Positions 11,035-23,116 of a DNA stretch of 64,000 nucleotides are shown here, one piece after another. Position 1 is the stretch's first letter; each line of letters starts with the position of its first letter. Below the pieces are notes generated by a model. The model saw only the letters and a list, made by a program, of their open reading frames with translations. It did no database searches and was not told the DNA's origin. The translations under genes were made by a program, and so were the position numbers. Origin of the DNA: Budorcas taxicolor (taxonomy: Eukaryota > Chordata > Mammalia > Artiodactyla > Bovidae); assembly GCF_023091745.1 (NCBI RefSeq), contig NC_068910.1, positions 54,671,272 to 54,735,271 on the forward strand, given 5' to 3'.

Positions 11035-11401
11035 CAGAGAAATTCACACTTTTTAACCTGGTCGTTAAGACCCCACATGATCCCGGTCTGACTTACTGCT
11101 CCAGTTTCCTCTCAGCATCATCATCCTCACTTTCACAGGCACCTGACCCTCTTTCTGCTCCTTGAAGGCACCAGGCTCATGACTCCCCCAGAGTCTTTGG
11201 ACATATTCATTCTCATCAGTTAGGTCTCAGTTCAAATGACATGACCTTAGAAAAATCTCACCTGCTGCTCTATGTAAAGTAACAGCCAACCCCCGAGTCA
11301 GTAAAAAAAAAAATAAAAAAAAAAAATTACCTTTTCTTTCTAAGATTTTTTTTCACCTTATTTTGTTTTCTTTTCTTTCTAAGTATTTTTTTTTTTTTTT
11401 T

Positions 11402-11769
11402 TGATGTGGAGCATTTTAAAGTCTTTATTGAATTTGTTACAATATCGCTTCTGCTTGGTGCATGCTCAGCCACACAGTCGTGTCTGACTCCTTGCAACCC
11501 CGTGGACTACAGACTGCTAGGCTCCTCTATCCATGGGATTTCCCTGGCAAGTACTGGAGTGGGTTGGCATTTCCTCCTCCAGGGGATCTTCCAGACCCAG
11601 GGACTGAACCTGAGTCTCCTGTGGCTCCTGCGTTGGCAGGCGAGTTCTTTACCACCAAGCCACCTGGGAAGTTTCCTGTTTTGGTTTTCTTGGCTCCGTG
11701 ACTAGAGGTGAGCCAGCACCCCCTGCACTGAAGGCGGAGTCTTAACCACTGGACTGCCAGGGAGGTCCC
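11402..11769 (-). mobile_element. CHR-type SINE with long unique tail, split
   Basis: The tail TTTTAAAGTCTTTATTGAAT..TTGTTACAATAT (11412-11448) is the reverse complement of the tails at 43.4 and 59.5 kb. The head CACTGGACTGCCAGGGAGGT lies at 11748-11767. The Bov-tA at 11456-11673 separates the two. Confidence 0.8.
11456..11673 (-). mobile_element. Bov-tA SINE
   Basis: Runs from the CAGCCACACAGTCGTGTCTG region to ACCAAGCCACCTGGGAAG. Full length, nested in the preceding SINE. Confidence 0.92.
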
Positions 11770-11945
11770 GTTTCAACTTTCTTCCCACACTTATGATCTC
11801 ACGCTAGTGCCTCTTTCTTCTGTTCCTTTACTTCCTTGTTGTCTGTTCTTCTCCATTAGAATGTTGCTTCCTTGAGATCAGGGACCAGGTCATGCCATGA
11901 GCACCGTCACCTCTTATGTCTCGTGTTCTGCTCTGGTGATATGTG

Positions 11946-12954
11946 CAGGATGCTGAGCAGGCTGCCTGCATCCAAAGGGTAAAGTGAGATCCTTTCCTTC
12001 TACGCCTTTCATACGCTCTCCTCTCCATGACATTGTTTGTCAAGAATACTAGATGACTGGCAGTGGAAACAGAAATCTGTCTCAGAAGCACACAAGAGAC
12101 AGGCTAGAGCCAGGATGTTACAGGACAAAGGCAACCTGGAGAGCTTTCTAGTGTGCTAATGACAGTAGATTTGTGTTCAAAACAAGTCTATACTGGCCTT
12201 TTGGGGGCTTGATTCTAGAATTCCTGATGCAAAACTTTCCTGCCAACCAGGAATGCCTTCCTCCTCTCCCTTCCTGAAAGGGTAATTTTTTTTTTTCATT
12301 ACATCCGTCTGCAAGACAGAAAGTCTGACTCTCATCCCCACATCCTCACCCTAGGCCTTGATGTCCAAGAGGAGCTTCAATAACATTTTTATATTTCCAA
12401 GTAGATATTTTGATTTGAACAGGACAAGCCTCCACTCAGACACATTAATTGCCTAAATATGGACAGCTGATTTGTTCTTTTCATAGTTCATAATTTCTGA
12501 GAGCAACCGGTTGACCACATAACTATGCATGTAAAGATGACTACTACTGAAGGCTATACGCCTGCTTCATTAGTATTTTATTTCGCTTCTATTTTTATTT
12601 ATACTTTGTTAGTTTACATTTTATCTTCTCTATTTAATTTTATATTTTACCTTATTTTTGGTAGCTTAAAAACAGAACTTTACTGTCTCACTGTAGACAA
12701 TTCATCAGAAGGCCAGAGGCCAAAAGTCTGAAGTAAGGTGTTGGCAGGGCCATGCAGGCTGTAGGGAGATCCCTTCCTTGTCTGCTCCTAGTTGGTGGCA
12801 GTTGTCCACAACCCCTAGTGTTCCCTGCTGTGTTGATATATTACTCCAATCTCTGCTTTCATCCTCAACATGGTATTTTTAGGTGTGTCTCACTGTTGCT
12901 ATGTCTTCATATGGTCTTCTTTTTTCTCTTATTTCTTAAAACAATTTGTATGTA
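11946..12954. other. No recognised feature
   Basis: About 1 kb, A+T-rich toward the right, with a short T run near 12287. Nothing supported. Confidence 0.5.
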
Positions 12955-13245
12955 AATTTTAAGGGTTACGCTCCAGTTACAGCTATTACAAAATATTTCC
13001 TGTATTCCCTGCATTGTACAATGCATCCGTGTAGTTTTAATACAAAATAGTTGTGCCTCACACTCCTGCATCCCTACATTGCCCCTCCCCACTTCCCCAC
13101 TGATAACCACTGGTTTGTTCTCTGTCTCTGTGAGTCTGCTTCTTTTTGGTTATATTCACTAGAATGCTGCATTTTTAGATTCCATATATAAGTGATATCA
13201 TACAGTATTTGTCTTTGCCTGACTAACTTGGCTTAGGACAGTGCC
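12955..13245 (-). mobile_element. L1 3' end
   Basis: Antisense L1 3' sequence: ATTTCCTGTATTCCCTGCAT, CTGTCTCTGTGAGTCTGC, AGATTCCATATATAAGTGAT and TTTGTCTTTGCCTGACT. Confidence 0.8.
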
Positions 13246-14854
13246 CTCCAACAAAATGAGAAACAACAAACCCATAAAACAATTATTGCCTGAACCTACA
13301 CAGGTCTGTGTGCCCATGTTTCTAACATGTTTAACAACATCCAGTTACTTTCTTTCTGCTTGTCTGTGTCATTGTTTCACGGTCAGTGTGTTTATGCCAG
13401 GAGGTTTCTTCTTTCCAGAGAATTTGTTGGGGATCAGCATGAGACCTGAATAGTCATAGGTCAAACAGGATACAGGACAGTGTAAGTCACAGGGCCTTGC
13501 CTGCAAAGAGAGGGGAAGGAAAGAGGAAGCGGAGCCGTAAACACAGGTACACAGAACCCAGTTGTCAAGCCAACGATGGGGCCACAAGGAAACAAAGCTT
13601 GTTGTGAAGCTAAGACTGGGATATGACACTGGTCCACATGAGATCAGAAAAACAATAATAAAGGGGGAAATGTCCTGCTGAGGACCTTGGAAAATGGGCT
13701 GCACATCATGCTTTGCATTCATCAATTTGTCCAACCTTGCATTCTTTGAGCTATCAGGTGTTTACTGAGCACTTACTTTGTTTCATCTTGATGCTTAGGT
13801 CTTAAACTCTTTGGTATTAAACTCTTTGTATATAATTCAGTGGCTTTCCCAAAAGGTGCTGGCAGTTGAACCATTTTGCAATCTCGGAAATTTCTCTAAT
13901 AGACAGCCTTCTTAGCCTTCTAAATTTTTTGTTGCTTTAGATCCTTAGTTGTGGAGTTGGGGCAGAAGAGAAAAGGGAAGAGGGAACATGATGTTGGGGC
14001 TACAGGGCAGTTGGGGATGAATGGACTGGATACTGGCTGGGGATGGGGAAGGGGTGTGTCTGTAATTCTACCATGAACTCAGGTGAGCCTTGGACGAGGA
14101 AAGTTAACATCCTGTGGTCCCAAGAGCCTCTCCGATAGGTTTAGCAACATGTACTCTTTGATGGCAGGGATGTCCAAAGGCAAGGTTGTTTTAAGAGCTT
14201 TCAGTGGCTTTTGCCTACTATTTCTTTCTGCTTTCCATATTCTGGGCATATAGTGGAATTAAACCTCCCGGTCCCCTGTGCTTGTGGGGACCATATGGCT
14301 TATTTCTGTCCAGTGAACTGAGATGAGAGTCTCCTGAGTTGTAGCATTTGGCAGTAGGTGTGAGACCTTCCTAAGCACTGTTTTCCCTCTGCCACTGGTA
14401 TCCAGTGATGATGAAACTGGTGGTTGCTCTGTCAGCCTGGATCCTGGGGTAAAGATATTTGGGAGCGGCCCCCGCACCATTCCCTTCCCACCCGTACCAT
14501 CTGACCCCCGATATACAGGGAATGTGAGTGAGAAAAAACTTTGTTGTTAAGTAGGTACTAAGATTTTGGATTGTTTGTTACCAAGCCGCATCTAGCCCAT
14601 GCATTCTTACAAGGAACTATATCACTTCCATGGAGGTAAAAACTGGCTCTTGGGATGAGTGAAAATATAGTCCATACATACTGTAAATAAACAAATATAT
14701 AAAGTATCTGTGGTAATGAAATGTCATGGGGTGGGGGTTTAAGAAAAAAACAGTCTGAAAAAGACTCCCCAGAGAGGCGATAATGAAAAATAGGTTGAGA
14801 AAACTGATCTGGCTTAACCTGAGTGACATAGTTATGAAGAACGTAGTCTTTAAA
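13246..14854. other. No recognised feature
   Basis: About 1.6 kb. The longest open frame is minus-strand 13369-13734 (121 codons) with a hydrophobic start but no motif I recognise. I found no splice context that would make it an exon. Other frames are shorter and similarly plain. Confidence 0.5.
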
Positions 14855-15345
14855 AAAAAACCAAAAACTGAAGTATAGTTAACTTAGAATATTGTGTTAG
14901 TTTCAGATGTAAGGTGATTCAATTATATATTTTTTCATTTTTTCCATTATAGGTTATTATAAGATACTTGAATATAGTTTCCTGTGCTATATAGTAAATC
15001 CTTGTTGTTTACTTACTTTATGTGTAGTAGTTTGTATTTGTTAATTCTATACTCCTAACTTAACTCCCTCTTTCCTCTTTGGTAGCTATAAATTTGTTTT
15101 CTATGTCTGTAAGTCTGTTTCTGCTTTGTATATAGATTCATTTGTATTATTTTTTTAGATTCCACATAAAAGTGATATCACATAGTATTTGTCTTTCTCA
15201 GACTTCCTTCACTAAGTATAATGTTCTCTAGGTTCATCCATGATGCTGCAATGGCAATATTTCATTCTGTTTTATTCCACTCACACATCACATCTTAGTC
15301 AATCGTCTTGTTGGACACTTGGGTGGTCCCCATGTCTTGGCTACT
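14855..15345 (-). mobile_element. L1 3' end
   Basis: Antisense: AACTGAAGTATAGTTAACTT, GTGTTAGTTTCAGATGTAAG, ATAGTTTCCTGTGCTATATA, GTCTGTAAGTCTGTTTCTG, TTCATCCATGATGCTGCAAT, ending near TCTTGGCTACTATAGACAG. Confidence 0.85.
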
Positions 15346-15821
15346 ATAGACAGATGGAATGCACAGTCTCTGCTTCTGTTCCTTTCTGCATCCTTTTTGC
15401 CCTTCTGTGTCAGCTCAAGAACACTTTTGGTTACCAGTGCCAAGACGAATATGTGTTTGAAACTTTTTAGGACAAGCCTATTCTTAAATTTTTTTTCTTT
15501 GTCCCCAAAAGTAGTTTTGAATATCCAGGTACATTCTTAATTTTTGGCTTGAAAAAAATATGTTTGATTTATCCCAGGGCCTTCATGGTCACTTGACTTA
15601 TCTTGACTAGAAAGGTTCTTAAAATGTTCTTAATGTTCTTTTGTGGGGGATGAGAAAGGGACAGTCAGGGTCAGCTTGTGTCTGGGGAGTTTCCAGAGTT
15701 CATCTTGCCTTGAGGAATAGTGAAGGATGAAGCACATTTAATTTTTTGGTTAAGACATTGAGCGTGTTTGGGCTTAGGATAGAAAAGGAAACAGATGCAG
15801 CTTTTTCTGTCCTTGCGTGTG
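15346..15821. other. No recognised feature
   Basis: No family or coding structure seen. Confidence 0.5.
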
Positions 15822-16020
15822 TGTATGCTCAGTAGCTTCAGTCATGCCCTACTCTTTGTGACTTTAGGGACTGCAGCCCACCAGGCTCCTCTGTCCACGG
15901 GATTCTCCAGGCAAGAATACTTGAGTGGGTTGCCACGCCCTTCTCCAGGGGATCTTCTCGACTCAGAGACTAAACTACATTCCAGCAGATTCTTTACTGC
16001 TGAGCCACCGGGGAAACCCT
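15822..16020 (-). mobile_element. Bov-tA SINE
   Basis: From ATGCTCAGTAGCTTCAGTC to GCTGAGCCACCGGGGAAAC; somewhat diverged in the B-box area (GACTAAACTACATTCC). Confidence 0.9.
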
Positions 16021-16225
16021 TTGCTCTCCTTAAGACCTGACTAAAAAAGGCTTCTCAGTTGAGTGGGGAGATGCTGAGTACTAGCTCTGTGAGTAGACAG
16101 AGGTGCCAGATACCCATGGGGGCATTCCTGGACAGACTATCTCCCTAACCCGAGAACATGGGCTTCTGCAAGATAAAGTGAAGAAACCAATATAAATGAG
16201 CGCCTATGACTCAAAGCTATTACAC

Positions 16226-16419
16226 CAACAGTCCCCAACCTTTTTGGCCCCAGGGACTGGTTTCATGGAAGACAGTTTCTCCACGGATGTGGGTGGGGGT
16301 GGGGGGATGGTTTCAGCATGATTCAAGCACATTGTATTTCTCGTGCACTTGATTTCTGTTACTGTCACATCAGCTCCATTTCAGATCATCAGGCAGATTC
16401 TGGAGGTTGGGGATCTCTG
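16226..16419. mobile_element. MER1-type hAT MITE, copy 2
   Basis: 194 bp with CAACAGTCCCCAACC at the left and GGTTGGGGATCTCTG at the right. The flanks TATTACAC (16218-16225) and TATTAAAC (16420-16427) are a 7-of-8 target duplication. It shares the whole internal layout of the 10.2-kb copy, including the junction CACATCAGCTCCA. Confidence 0.85.
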
Positions 16420-16427
16420 TATTAAAC

Positions 16428-16927
16428 AACTCAGTGAGAAGTAAGAGTACTTCTGGGGAGAAATACAGCAAACCAGTCAGCGCCCAGACAGACAGGAGTG
16501 ACAGGGATCCACTCAGAGCATGGGACCACGACCGTGAGCTTCTGCTTCTCTGATTGATCTTGTGAGACTCCAGGTGACCCCCTGGCATATGCTCAGTGCT
16601 TAGTAAAGCTGTTTTTTAATGAATGCACACATGAGGGAGTAGCTGCCACCAACCACAAGGATTCCCAGGGGAAATAGCTGGGCTGTGAAGATATCCTTCC
16701 CTGGAAGCAAGGGTGGAGCATTCCTTGGGGGAACTGCCCCATGTGCCCGCTTCTTTTTTCCTCTCTTTGTCTAGTATTCCCAGTAAATAGGCATATTTTC
16801 TCTTTTAACCTCTCTATCATTGGGTGCTTAATTTGAACAGTCCTCCTGGGTGTCAACTTCTTTAGCTAAATTTGGGAGGTCTTCTAACAGTTCCTCTGTT
16901 CTTTATCCTGTTATTAGACACATCCTT
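16428..16927. other. No recognised feature
   Basis: Nothing recognised. Confidence 0.5.
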
Positions 16928-17087
16928 GCTACTCTAAGTGCGGTTTTTGGACCAGAAGAATCAGCCTTGAGAGCCAGTTTGAAATGCAGAATCTCAGGCC
17001 TGATCCAAGACTCACTGAATCAGAATCTGTGTTTTATGAAGATCCCCAGGGGATTCATCTGCCAATCAAATTTAAGAGGCTCTGCTG
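16928..17087 (-). mobile_element. MER5A-type hAT MITE
   Basis: Antisense order ACTCTAAGTGCGGTTTTTGG, AAATGCAGAATCTCAGGCC, CACTGAATCAGAATCTG and AAGATCCCCAGGGGATTC. The BovB at 17099 begins just beyond its right end. Confidence 0.8.
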
Positions 17088-17098
17088 AAAATGATTAT

Positions 17099-18710
17099 CA
17101 GTTCAGTTCAGTCACTCAGTCATGTCCAACTCTTTGCGACCCCATGAATCGCAGCACACCAGGCTTCCCTGTCCATCACCAACTCCTGGAGTTCACTCAG
17201 ACGCATGTCCATAGAGTTGGTGATGCCATCCAGCCCTCTCATCCTCTGTTGTCCCCTTTTCCTCCTGCCCCCAATCCCTCCCAGCATCAAAGTTTTTTCC
17301 AATGAGTCAACTCTTCACATCAGGTGGCCCAAGTATTGGAGTTTCAGCTTCAGCATTAGTCCTCTTGATGAACACCCAGGACTGATCTCCTTTAGAATGG
17401 ACTGGTTGGATCTCCTGGCAGTCCAAGGGACTCTCAAGAGTCTTCTCCAACACCCCACAGTTAAAAAGCACCAATTCTTCAGCACTCAGCTTTCTTCACA
17501 GTCCAACTCTCACATCCATACATGACCACTGGAAAAAACCATAGCCTTGACTAGACGGACCTTTGTTGGCAAAGTAATGTCTCTGCTTTTGAATGTGCTA
17601 TCTAGGTTGGTCATAACTTTCCTTCCAAGGAGTAAGTGTCTTTTAAATTTCATGGCTGCAATCACCATCTGCAGTGATTTTGGAGCCCCCAAAAATAAAG
17701 TCTGACACTGTTTCCACTGTTTCCCCATCTGTTTCCCATGAAGTGATGGGACCAGATGCCATGATCTTCGTTTTCTGAATGTTGAGCTTTAAGCCAACTT
17801 TTTCACTCTCCTCTTTTACTTTCATCAAGAGGCTTTTTAGTTCCTCTTCACTTTCTGCCACAAGGGTGGTGTCATCTGCATATCTGAGATTATTGATATT
17901 TCTCCTGGCAATCTTGATTCTAGCTTGTGCTTCTTCTAGCCCAGCGTTTCTCATGATGTACTCTGCATAAAGTTAAATAAGCAGGGTGACAATATATAGC
18001 CTTGACGTACTCCTTTTCCTATTTGGAACCAGTCTGTTGTTCCATGTCCAGTTCTAACTGTTGCTTCCTCATGTGCATACAGGTTTCTCAAGAGGCAGGT
18101 CAGGTGGTCTGGTATTCCCACCTCTTTCAGAATTTTCCACAGTTTATTGTGATCCACACAGTCAAAGGCTTTGGCATAGTCAATAAAGCAGAAATAGATG
18201 TTTTTCTGGAACTCTCTTGCTTTTTCCATGATCCAGTGGATGTTGGTAGTTTGATCTCTGGTTCCTCTGTGTTTTCTAAAACCAGCTTGAACATTTGGAA
18301 GTTCATGGTTCACGTATTGCTGAAGCCTGGCTTGGAGAATTTTGAGCATTACTTTACTAGTGAGATGAGTGCACTTGGGCAGTAGTTTGAGCATTCTTTG
18401 GCATTGCTTTTCTTTGCAATTGGAATGAAAACTGACCTTTTCCAGTCCTGTGGCCACTGCTGAGGTTTCCAAATTTGCTGGCATATTGGGTACAGCACTT
18501 TCACAGCATCATCTTCCAGGATTTGAAATAGCTCAACTGGAATTCCATCACCTCCACTAGCTTTGTTTGTAGTGATGCTTTCTAAGGCCCACTTGAATTC
18601 ACATTCCAGGACGTCTGGTTCTAGGTGAGTGATCACACCATCATGATTATCTTGGTAGTGAAGATTTTTTTTGTACAGTTCTTCTGTGTATTCTTGCCAC
18701 CTCTTCTTAA
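17099..18710 (-). mobile_element. BovB LINE, 5'-truncated, with RT fragments
   Basis: 1.6 kb of the RT and 3' half of an RTE-type LINE, read antisense from CAGTTCAGTTCAGTCACTCA. On the minus strand, 18349-18717 encodes the RT entry (FIPIAKKSNAKECSNY), 17951-18484 the motif-A region (FIDYAKAFDCVDHNKL) and GKGVRQGYILSPCLF, and 17643-17954 the catalytic LRYADDTTL box. These lie in different frames, so the ORF has frameshifts and is dead. The 5' truncation lies just upstream of the RT; the endonuclease half is absent. Confidence 0.95.
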
Positions 18711-19245
18711 AGACCACGTATTATGTCGTATAATTAATATAACCATAGAAGAAAGGAAAGACTGTGTAAATAAGTATTCACATCTATGAGCTAGAAAAAG
18801 AAAGCATTGTGTGAAGGGATGCCCCCAGCGACTCCTACAACCTCCATCTAGTGAATCAGCCATGGGCCCCTCAACCTTGGAGGTGAGATGTCCCCACTGG
18901 ATATGTCGTTCATGATACTGACTGCTTTAGAAACGGAGCTGGTCCATGTCTTTGTGTGACCATTTAGTAAGAAGGGGATTTGGCCTTTTCTTCATTTTGA
19001 ATCCACTGCTCCAAAACCACTGGTTTTGAAAAGGTTAACGACATATCAGATAGAACCTTTCTTAAGAGTTAGACTCCTTAATATAAGGATACATATTTTA
19101 TTTGGAATCCATTTTATGATCAGAACATTGTATTAATGGAATAGTTTATTGCCCACCTGAGTGCAAGAACTCTTCAGGTACCAGGTGTCATCTTGTAGGA
19201 ATTTATAAATGTTCATCACAGACCTGTGAATGTGATACTTTACAG
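18711..19245. other. No recognised feature
   Basis: Nothing recognised. Confidence 0.5.
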
Positions 19246-19430
19246 CATGGTGGCTCTCAAACTTGGATGTGTATCAGAATCTCCTGCAGAGCTCTTTAAA
19301 ATACAGGCTTCCTTCTCCATTCCCAGTTTCTGACTCAGAAAGTCCAGTGCAGTCCAACACTTTGCATGCTTAGCAGTTCCCAGTTGATGCTGATGTTGTT
19401 GGGCCCAGCCACTCTGCAAACCAATGTGAC
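19246..19430 (+). mobile_element. MER5A-type hAT MITE
   Basis: GGTGGCTCTCAAACTTGGATG, ATCAGAATCTCCTGCAGAG, TTTCTGACTCAGAAAGTCC and GTTGATGCTGATGTTGTTGG in consensus order; full length. Confidence 0.85.
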
Positions 19431-19835
19431 AGAGAAACTTCAAAAATACCGGGACTCGCTCATTAAAGTGGTTGATCTCTGTCTGGCTCAAAAGAAAGCT
19501 TCAAGCCTTTGGCTTGATTTCACATACATCATCACATTATTGCTTGTTATTGCAACTTCAGTCCAGGAATTCATATTTCTCTGAGGGGAGAGTCTGAGAG
19601 AGGCTGTAAGATATTCCTTGAACTTTATCTTCCCTTTGTCTATAGTGGTAGAAGCCCTGCTATTTAGCTGGGCATCTGGCTTCTCAGGAAAGTGACTACA
19701 TTTCCTTGCCTTCCTACACCTAGACATGACCATGTGACTAAGCTGTAGTCAGTTATACATGGGCAGGAGTGATGTGTGTAATCTGCGTCATGCCTTAAAG
19801 GGAAAGGACAGTTTTTAAAGACACGAGTTAACTTT
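19431..19835. other. No recognised feature
   Basis: Nothing recognised. Confidence 0.5.
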
Positions 19836-19912
19836 ATTTTGCTTTTAATTTTGTGGCTGTGCCACACACATGTGGGTGGGGTCTTAGCCACTGGATCACC
19901 ATGGAAGTCCCA
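19836..19912 (-). mobile_element. CHR-type SINE fragment
   Basis: TTTTGTGGCTGTGCCACACA..GGGGTCTTAGCCACTGGATC..CATGGAAGTCCC; lacks most of the body. Confidence 0.75.
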
Positions 19913-20766
19913 AAAGGACATCTCTCATTCTCCTTTCTCCATCTTGCTGCCCTGAATGTGGGTATGATAGGTGCCATTTTGGACCAAGAGGAAAATCCAA
20001 CCAGATATGCTAGAGGAAAAAGAAAACTGGGTGCCTGACAAAATGAAGCTACCATACCACCCCGGACTGCTAGTGTCTGAATTGTTAGGCTGGAAATAAT
20101 CATCTTTTTATCAAAGCCATTGTTATTTTGAGTCTATGACACAGAAGGCCAACTAATATTCTCACTAGTGCTAGAGAATAGTGTGACAATTCTATTTACT
20201 GGAAAGATTCTATTTACTTTTGAAGATTTTTCAGGATGTGGAACCATGAAAGAGTTTGGAAGAACAGCACTGAGACCTTACTGTTTGTTTTGTTGGCTTT
20301 TTCATCTTTATGTGTTCAGAAGGAAAAAATACCTGCCCACTTAAAAAAATAATTATGAAAAAGAGAAAGATGAAACTTATGGAGAAAAAGGTCTTAAAAG
20401 TCTTAATGTTAATCCAGATCAAATATCACAGAAATAGGATACGAACACAACACATCTATTATCTTCATTCTTTCCAGGCCAAGAGCAGTGGTTAAAGAGT
20501 AAATCTTTAGGACTGTCAAAGGAGGGAAATAGCATAGTTTCAGTATACTGTGACTTGAGGGAAAAACTGGAATAAAGTCTTTCATGATAACTTCACGGAT
20601 GAAATAAAAAAAATTAGCATTGGAGTTCACTGTGGTTAGACAGAATTGTGTCTTGTTTGATCAACTATACTTTTAATATTGATTCATGTTGGCATTTTAA
20701 CTAAAGGTATGATTCAACCCATGTTTTACTGTAGAGCACAGAAAACCTAACAAAGAGTGGTTTAAG
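19913..20766. other. No recognised feature
   Basis: A+T-rich; nothing recognised. Confidence 0.5.
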
Positions 20767-20975
20767 GGACATCCCAGGTAGTCCAGAGGCTAAGACGCCA
20801 GGCTTCCAATGTAGGGAGCCCAAGTTGGATCCCTGGTCAGGGAACTAGATCCCACATTCCGCAACTAAGAGTTCCAATCCTGCAACTAAAGATTCCACAT
20901 GCCTCATTGAAGACTGAGGATCTTGTATGCTTCAATGAAGATCTAATGCAGCCAAATAAATAAATATTTTAAAAG
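20767..20975 (+). mobile_element. CHR-type SINE, medium form
   Basis: Head GGACATCCCAGGTAGTCCAG, B box AGTTGGATCCCTGGTCAGG, body with repeated GCAACTAA steps, tail AAATAAATAAATATTTT. Confidence 0.88.
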
Positions 20976-21990
20976 TTACTGGCTTAAGCAATAAAGACAG
21001 TTATTTCTTATAACGAGAACTCTAGCTATAGCTGTAATAGTCCAAAGTTTCTCCATCTTAATATTGCCTCTGCCTCTATGCTTGTCACTGCATGGTCACA
21101 AGACAGGTGCTATGGCTCCAGGCGCCCAAATCACATTCAAAGGTAGAAATAATGGAATAATCAGTGTTAAGAGAGGACACCTTAGACAGACTTGGCTTTA
21201 AAAAAAAAAAAAAAGGGAGCAGAATATTTCCCGATGCTCCTTCCTCCTTGTTGATGTCTCTTTGTGCCTCATGAGCCATAATTAGCTGTAGGGAAGTTGG
21301 CATAGTGGGTTTTTGGCTGTTCTCAGCCTCTATAATTAAAAGAGAGCAAGGAATAAGAAAGTTTGGAGAAATGGCTATTGGATGAGCTGACCAATTATGT
21401 CTGCCATACTGAGAAAGAAGTCTGTACGGGTATTTGTAGGGTTTTCTAGGGGCTAACATGGACAGACCATTTATTAACAAGTTGAAAAAAGGCATGATAG
21501 TCATAATTACAGTATTTTCAAATGACACCTGGTGAGGTCAATTAATATCTTGGATGACAGAATTTGGTTTAAAAATTGTATTTTTCTCCAAAGTTAAGAA
21601 CTTTATGTGCAGATGAAACACAGTTACCTCAGCACAGAGGTACACCTAACTCAACATCAGTTAATGTGGAAAAAGCCATTGGGGTTTACGCTGATCATGG
21701 ATTTCAATATGAGTCACCAAGGAAGAGCATCTCAGTTTACAGGAATAAAAATACACAAATTCTAACTTAGTTCCAGAAAAATGTTCTCCTTTCTTGTGAT
21801 TTTATCTCTGCTTCTATTATTCACTTTTTCATTCATTCAGGAGAGTTTCATTGAATGTGCAGGACATAGTGCCAAGCACTAGATATACAACAATGCAAAA
21901 AACAGGAAACAAGCAACTATTCAGAGCGGGTTAATTAGACAGCATGACAAATCCTACAAAAGTACAGTCAAGGAGACTATGAAACTGGAC
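20976..21990. other. No recognised feature
   Basis: About 1 kb with an A run near 21201-21214. 21815-21910 resembles an ancient mammalian repeat end (TTCATTCATTCAGGAGAG, CCAAGCACTAGATATACA) that I cannot assign. Confidence 0.45.
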
Positions 21991-22145
21991 AAGTGGAGGT
22001 TCTGACCTGGCCTTGGGGATGCAGGATAGTTGCTGTGAGAAAGTGGTAATTCTGCTGACACTAGGAGGATGAGAGAAATTGGCCCAGCAGATTCACCAGG
22101 AGAAAGCAGAGAAAATGAGCCTGAAGATGCTGGGGGAGGAGCAGG
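21991..22145 (+). repeat. Local duplication, copy A
   Basis: Begins AAGTGGAGGTTCTGACCTGG and shares GGGGATGCAGGAT, GTAATTCTGCTGA, CAGCAGATTCAC and GAGAAAATGAGCC with 22939-23116 in the same order and orientation; roughly 80% alike by eye. Function unknown. Confidence 0.85.
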
Positions 22146-22263
22146 GTGAGACAGGGGAGGGGGCCGAGGAATAAAACCACACCTCAAACTGGACTTGAAC
22201 ACACAATAATTTAACTGAAACTGTACAACTTATCTTAGGACTTAGAGAAGCTCAGGTTCTGAG

Positions 22264-22931
22264 TGTGTTGGTGCAGAAGAAATTCAGTGAGAGGAAAAGT
22301 GATCGGTGAGAACTAAATTTATTAAACCAAGGCAAAGTGGAGAAGAAAAGACCACCCTCCTCCTCTTCCTTTGTAAAGATGTTACAAAAAATGGGGTGAA
22401 AGAGAATGGTCATGTTGCAGTCTCTGGTGGGTTCCTGGGACAGGCCACCAAGTGAGGGTCCTGGACTTCAGCCAGGAAAAATTCAAGGGTGAGTGGTAGT
22501 AGAGAGAAAGCAGAGATGCACATTTCATGGGCAGAATGTGGTCCATCTCGGAGGAGAGGTGGCCTCAGGGCATGGGGTCCCCTTGGAAACTGACAGCAGC
22601 CCTAGGCATGGGGATGGTTAGTTTTCACAGGCTGGCTAATTCCATAAGCCAACAAGTGCGAGGAGTATTCTCTCTTGGAGAAGCAGTGGGGATTGCCAGG
22701 AAATGGGGCACCACCCACTTCTGTGCCTTTTCTGGGTGGCCTTGGAACTATCATGGTGCCTGTGGGTGTGTCATTTAGCATGATAATATAATGAGTACAT
22801 AATGAGGCTTAAGGTCTACCAGTAGACAAATCTTCCACCATCTTGGGTCTGCTAGGTTCTAACCAGCGTATGTCATACCCTGCATGGCTTTGTCCTACTT
22901 TTAAAAATTGTACCCCGCCCTCTTCCCTTCA
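22264..22931 (-). mobile_element. Probable solo LTR between duplicate copies
   Basis: TGTGTTGG at the left and TTCA at the right give TG..CA ends. On the minus strand an AATAAA (complement of 22317-22326) sits about 50 bp from one end, as a retroviral R/U5 would place it. The right edge lies 7 bp from duplicate copy B. No primer site or polypurine tract is adjacent and no clear target duplication was found, so the boundaries are tentative. Confidence 0.5.
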
Positions 22932-22938
22932 GTTTCAA

Positions 22939-23116
22939 AGTGGAGGTTCTGACTTGACCTTGGGGATGCAGGATGGTTAGTATGAGGTGAGGAAGCGGTA
23001 ATTCTGCTGATACTGAAAGGATGAAGGAAATTGACTCAGCAGATTCACTGGGAGAAAGCAGGCACTTGCAGAGAAAATGAGCCCTTCTGAAGGTGTTGAC
23101 TTGAGGAGGAGCTGGG
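22939..23116 (+). repeat. Local duplication, copy B
   Basis: Partner of 21991-22145, starting AAGTGGAGGTTCTGACTTGA. It carries a roughly 20-bp extra stretch around 23065-23085. The minus-strand open frames over both copies share the LSP.ESA and VSAELPL peptides, which reflects the duplication and is not evidence of a gene. Confidence 0.85.

Larger units (their letters stand above)
11035..11945 (+). mobile_element. L2 LINE 3' end, interrupted
   Basis: Sense L2 3' sequence: TTAAGACCCCACATGATC, CTCCTTGAAGGCACCAGG, GTCTCAGTTCAAATGACAT and ATCTCACCTGCTGC up to about 11290. The closing part, AATGTTGCTTCCTTGAGATC and AGGGACCAGGTCAT, resumes at about 11775. The A/T-rich tracts and SINEs between 11300 and 11769 are later insertions. 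Confidence 0.7.

Noticed and set aside
13369..13734. 121-codon minus-strand frame
   Set aside because: No family, no splice context, ordinary composition for a chance frame.
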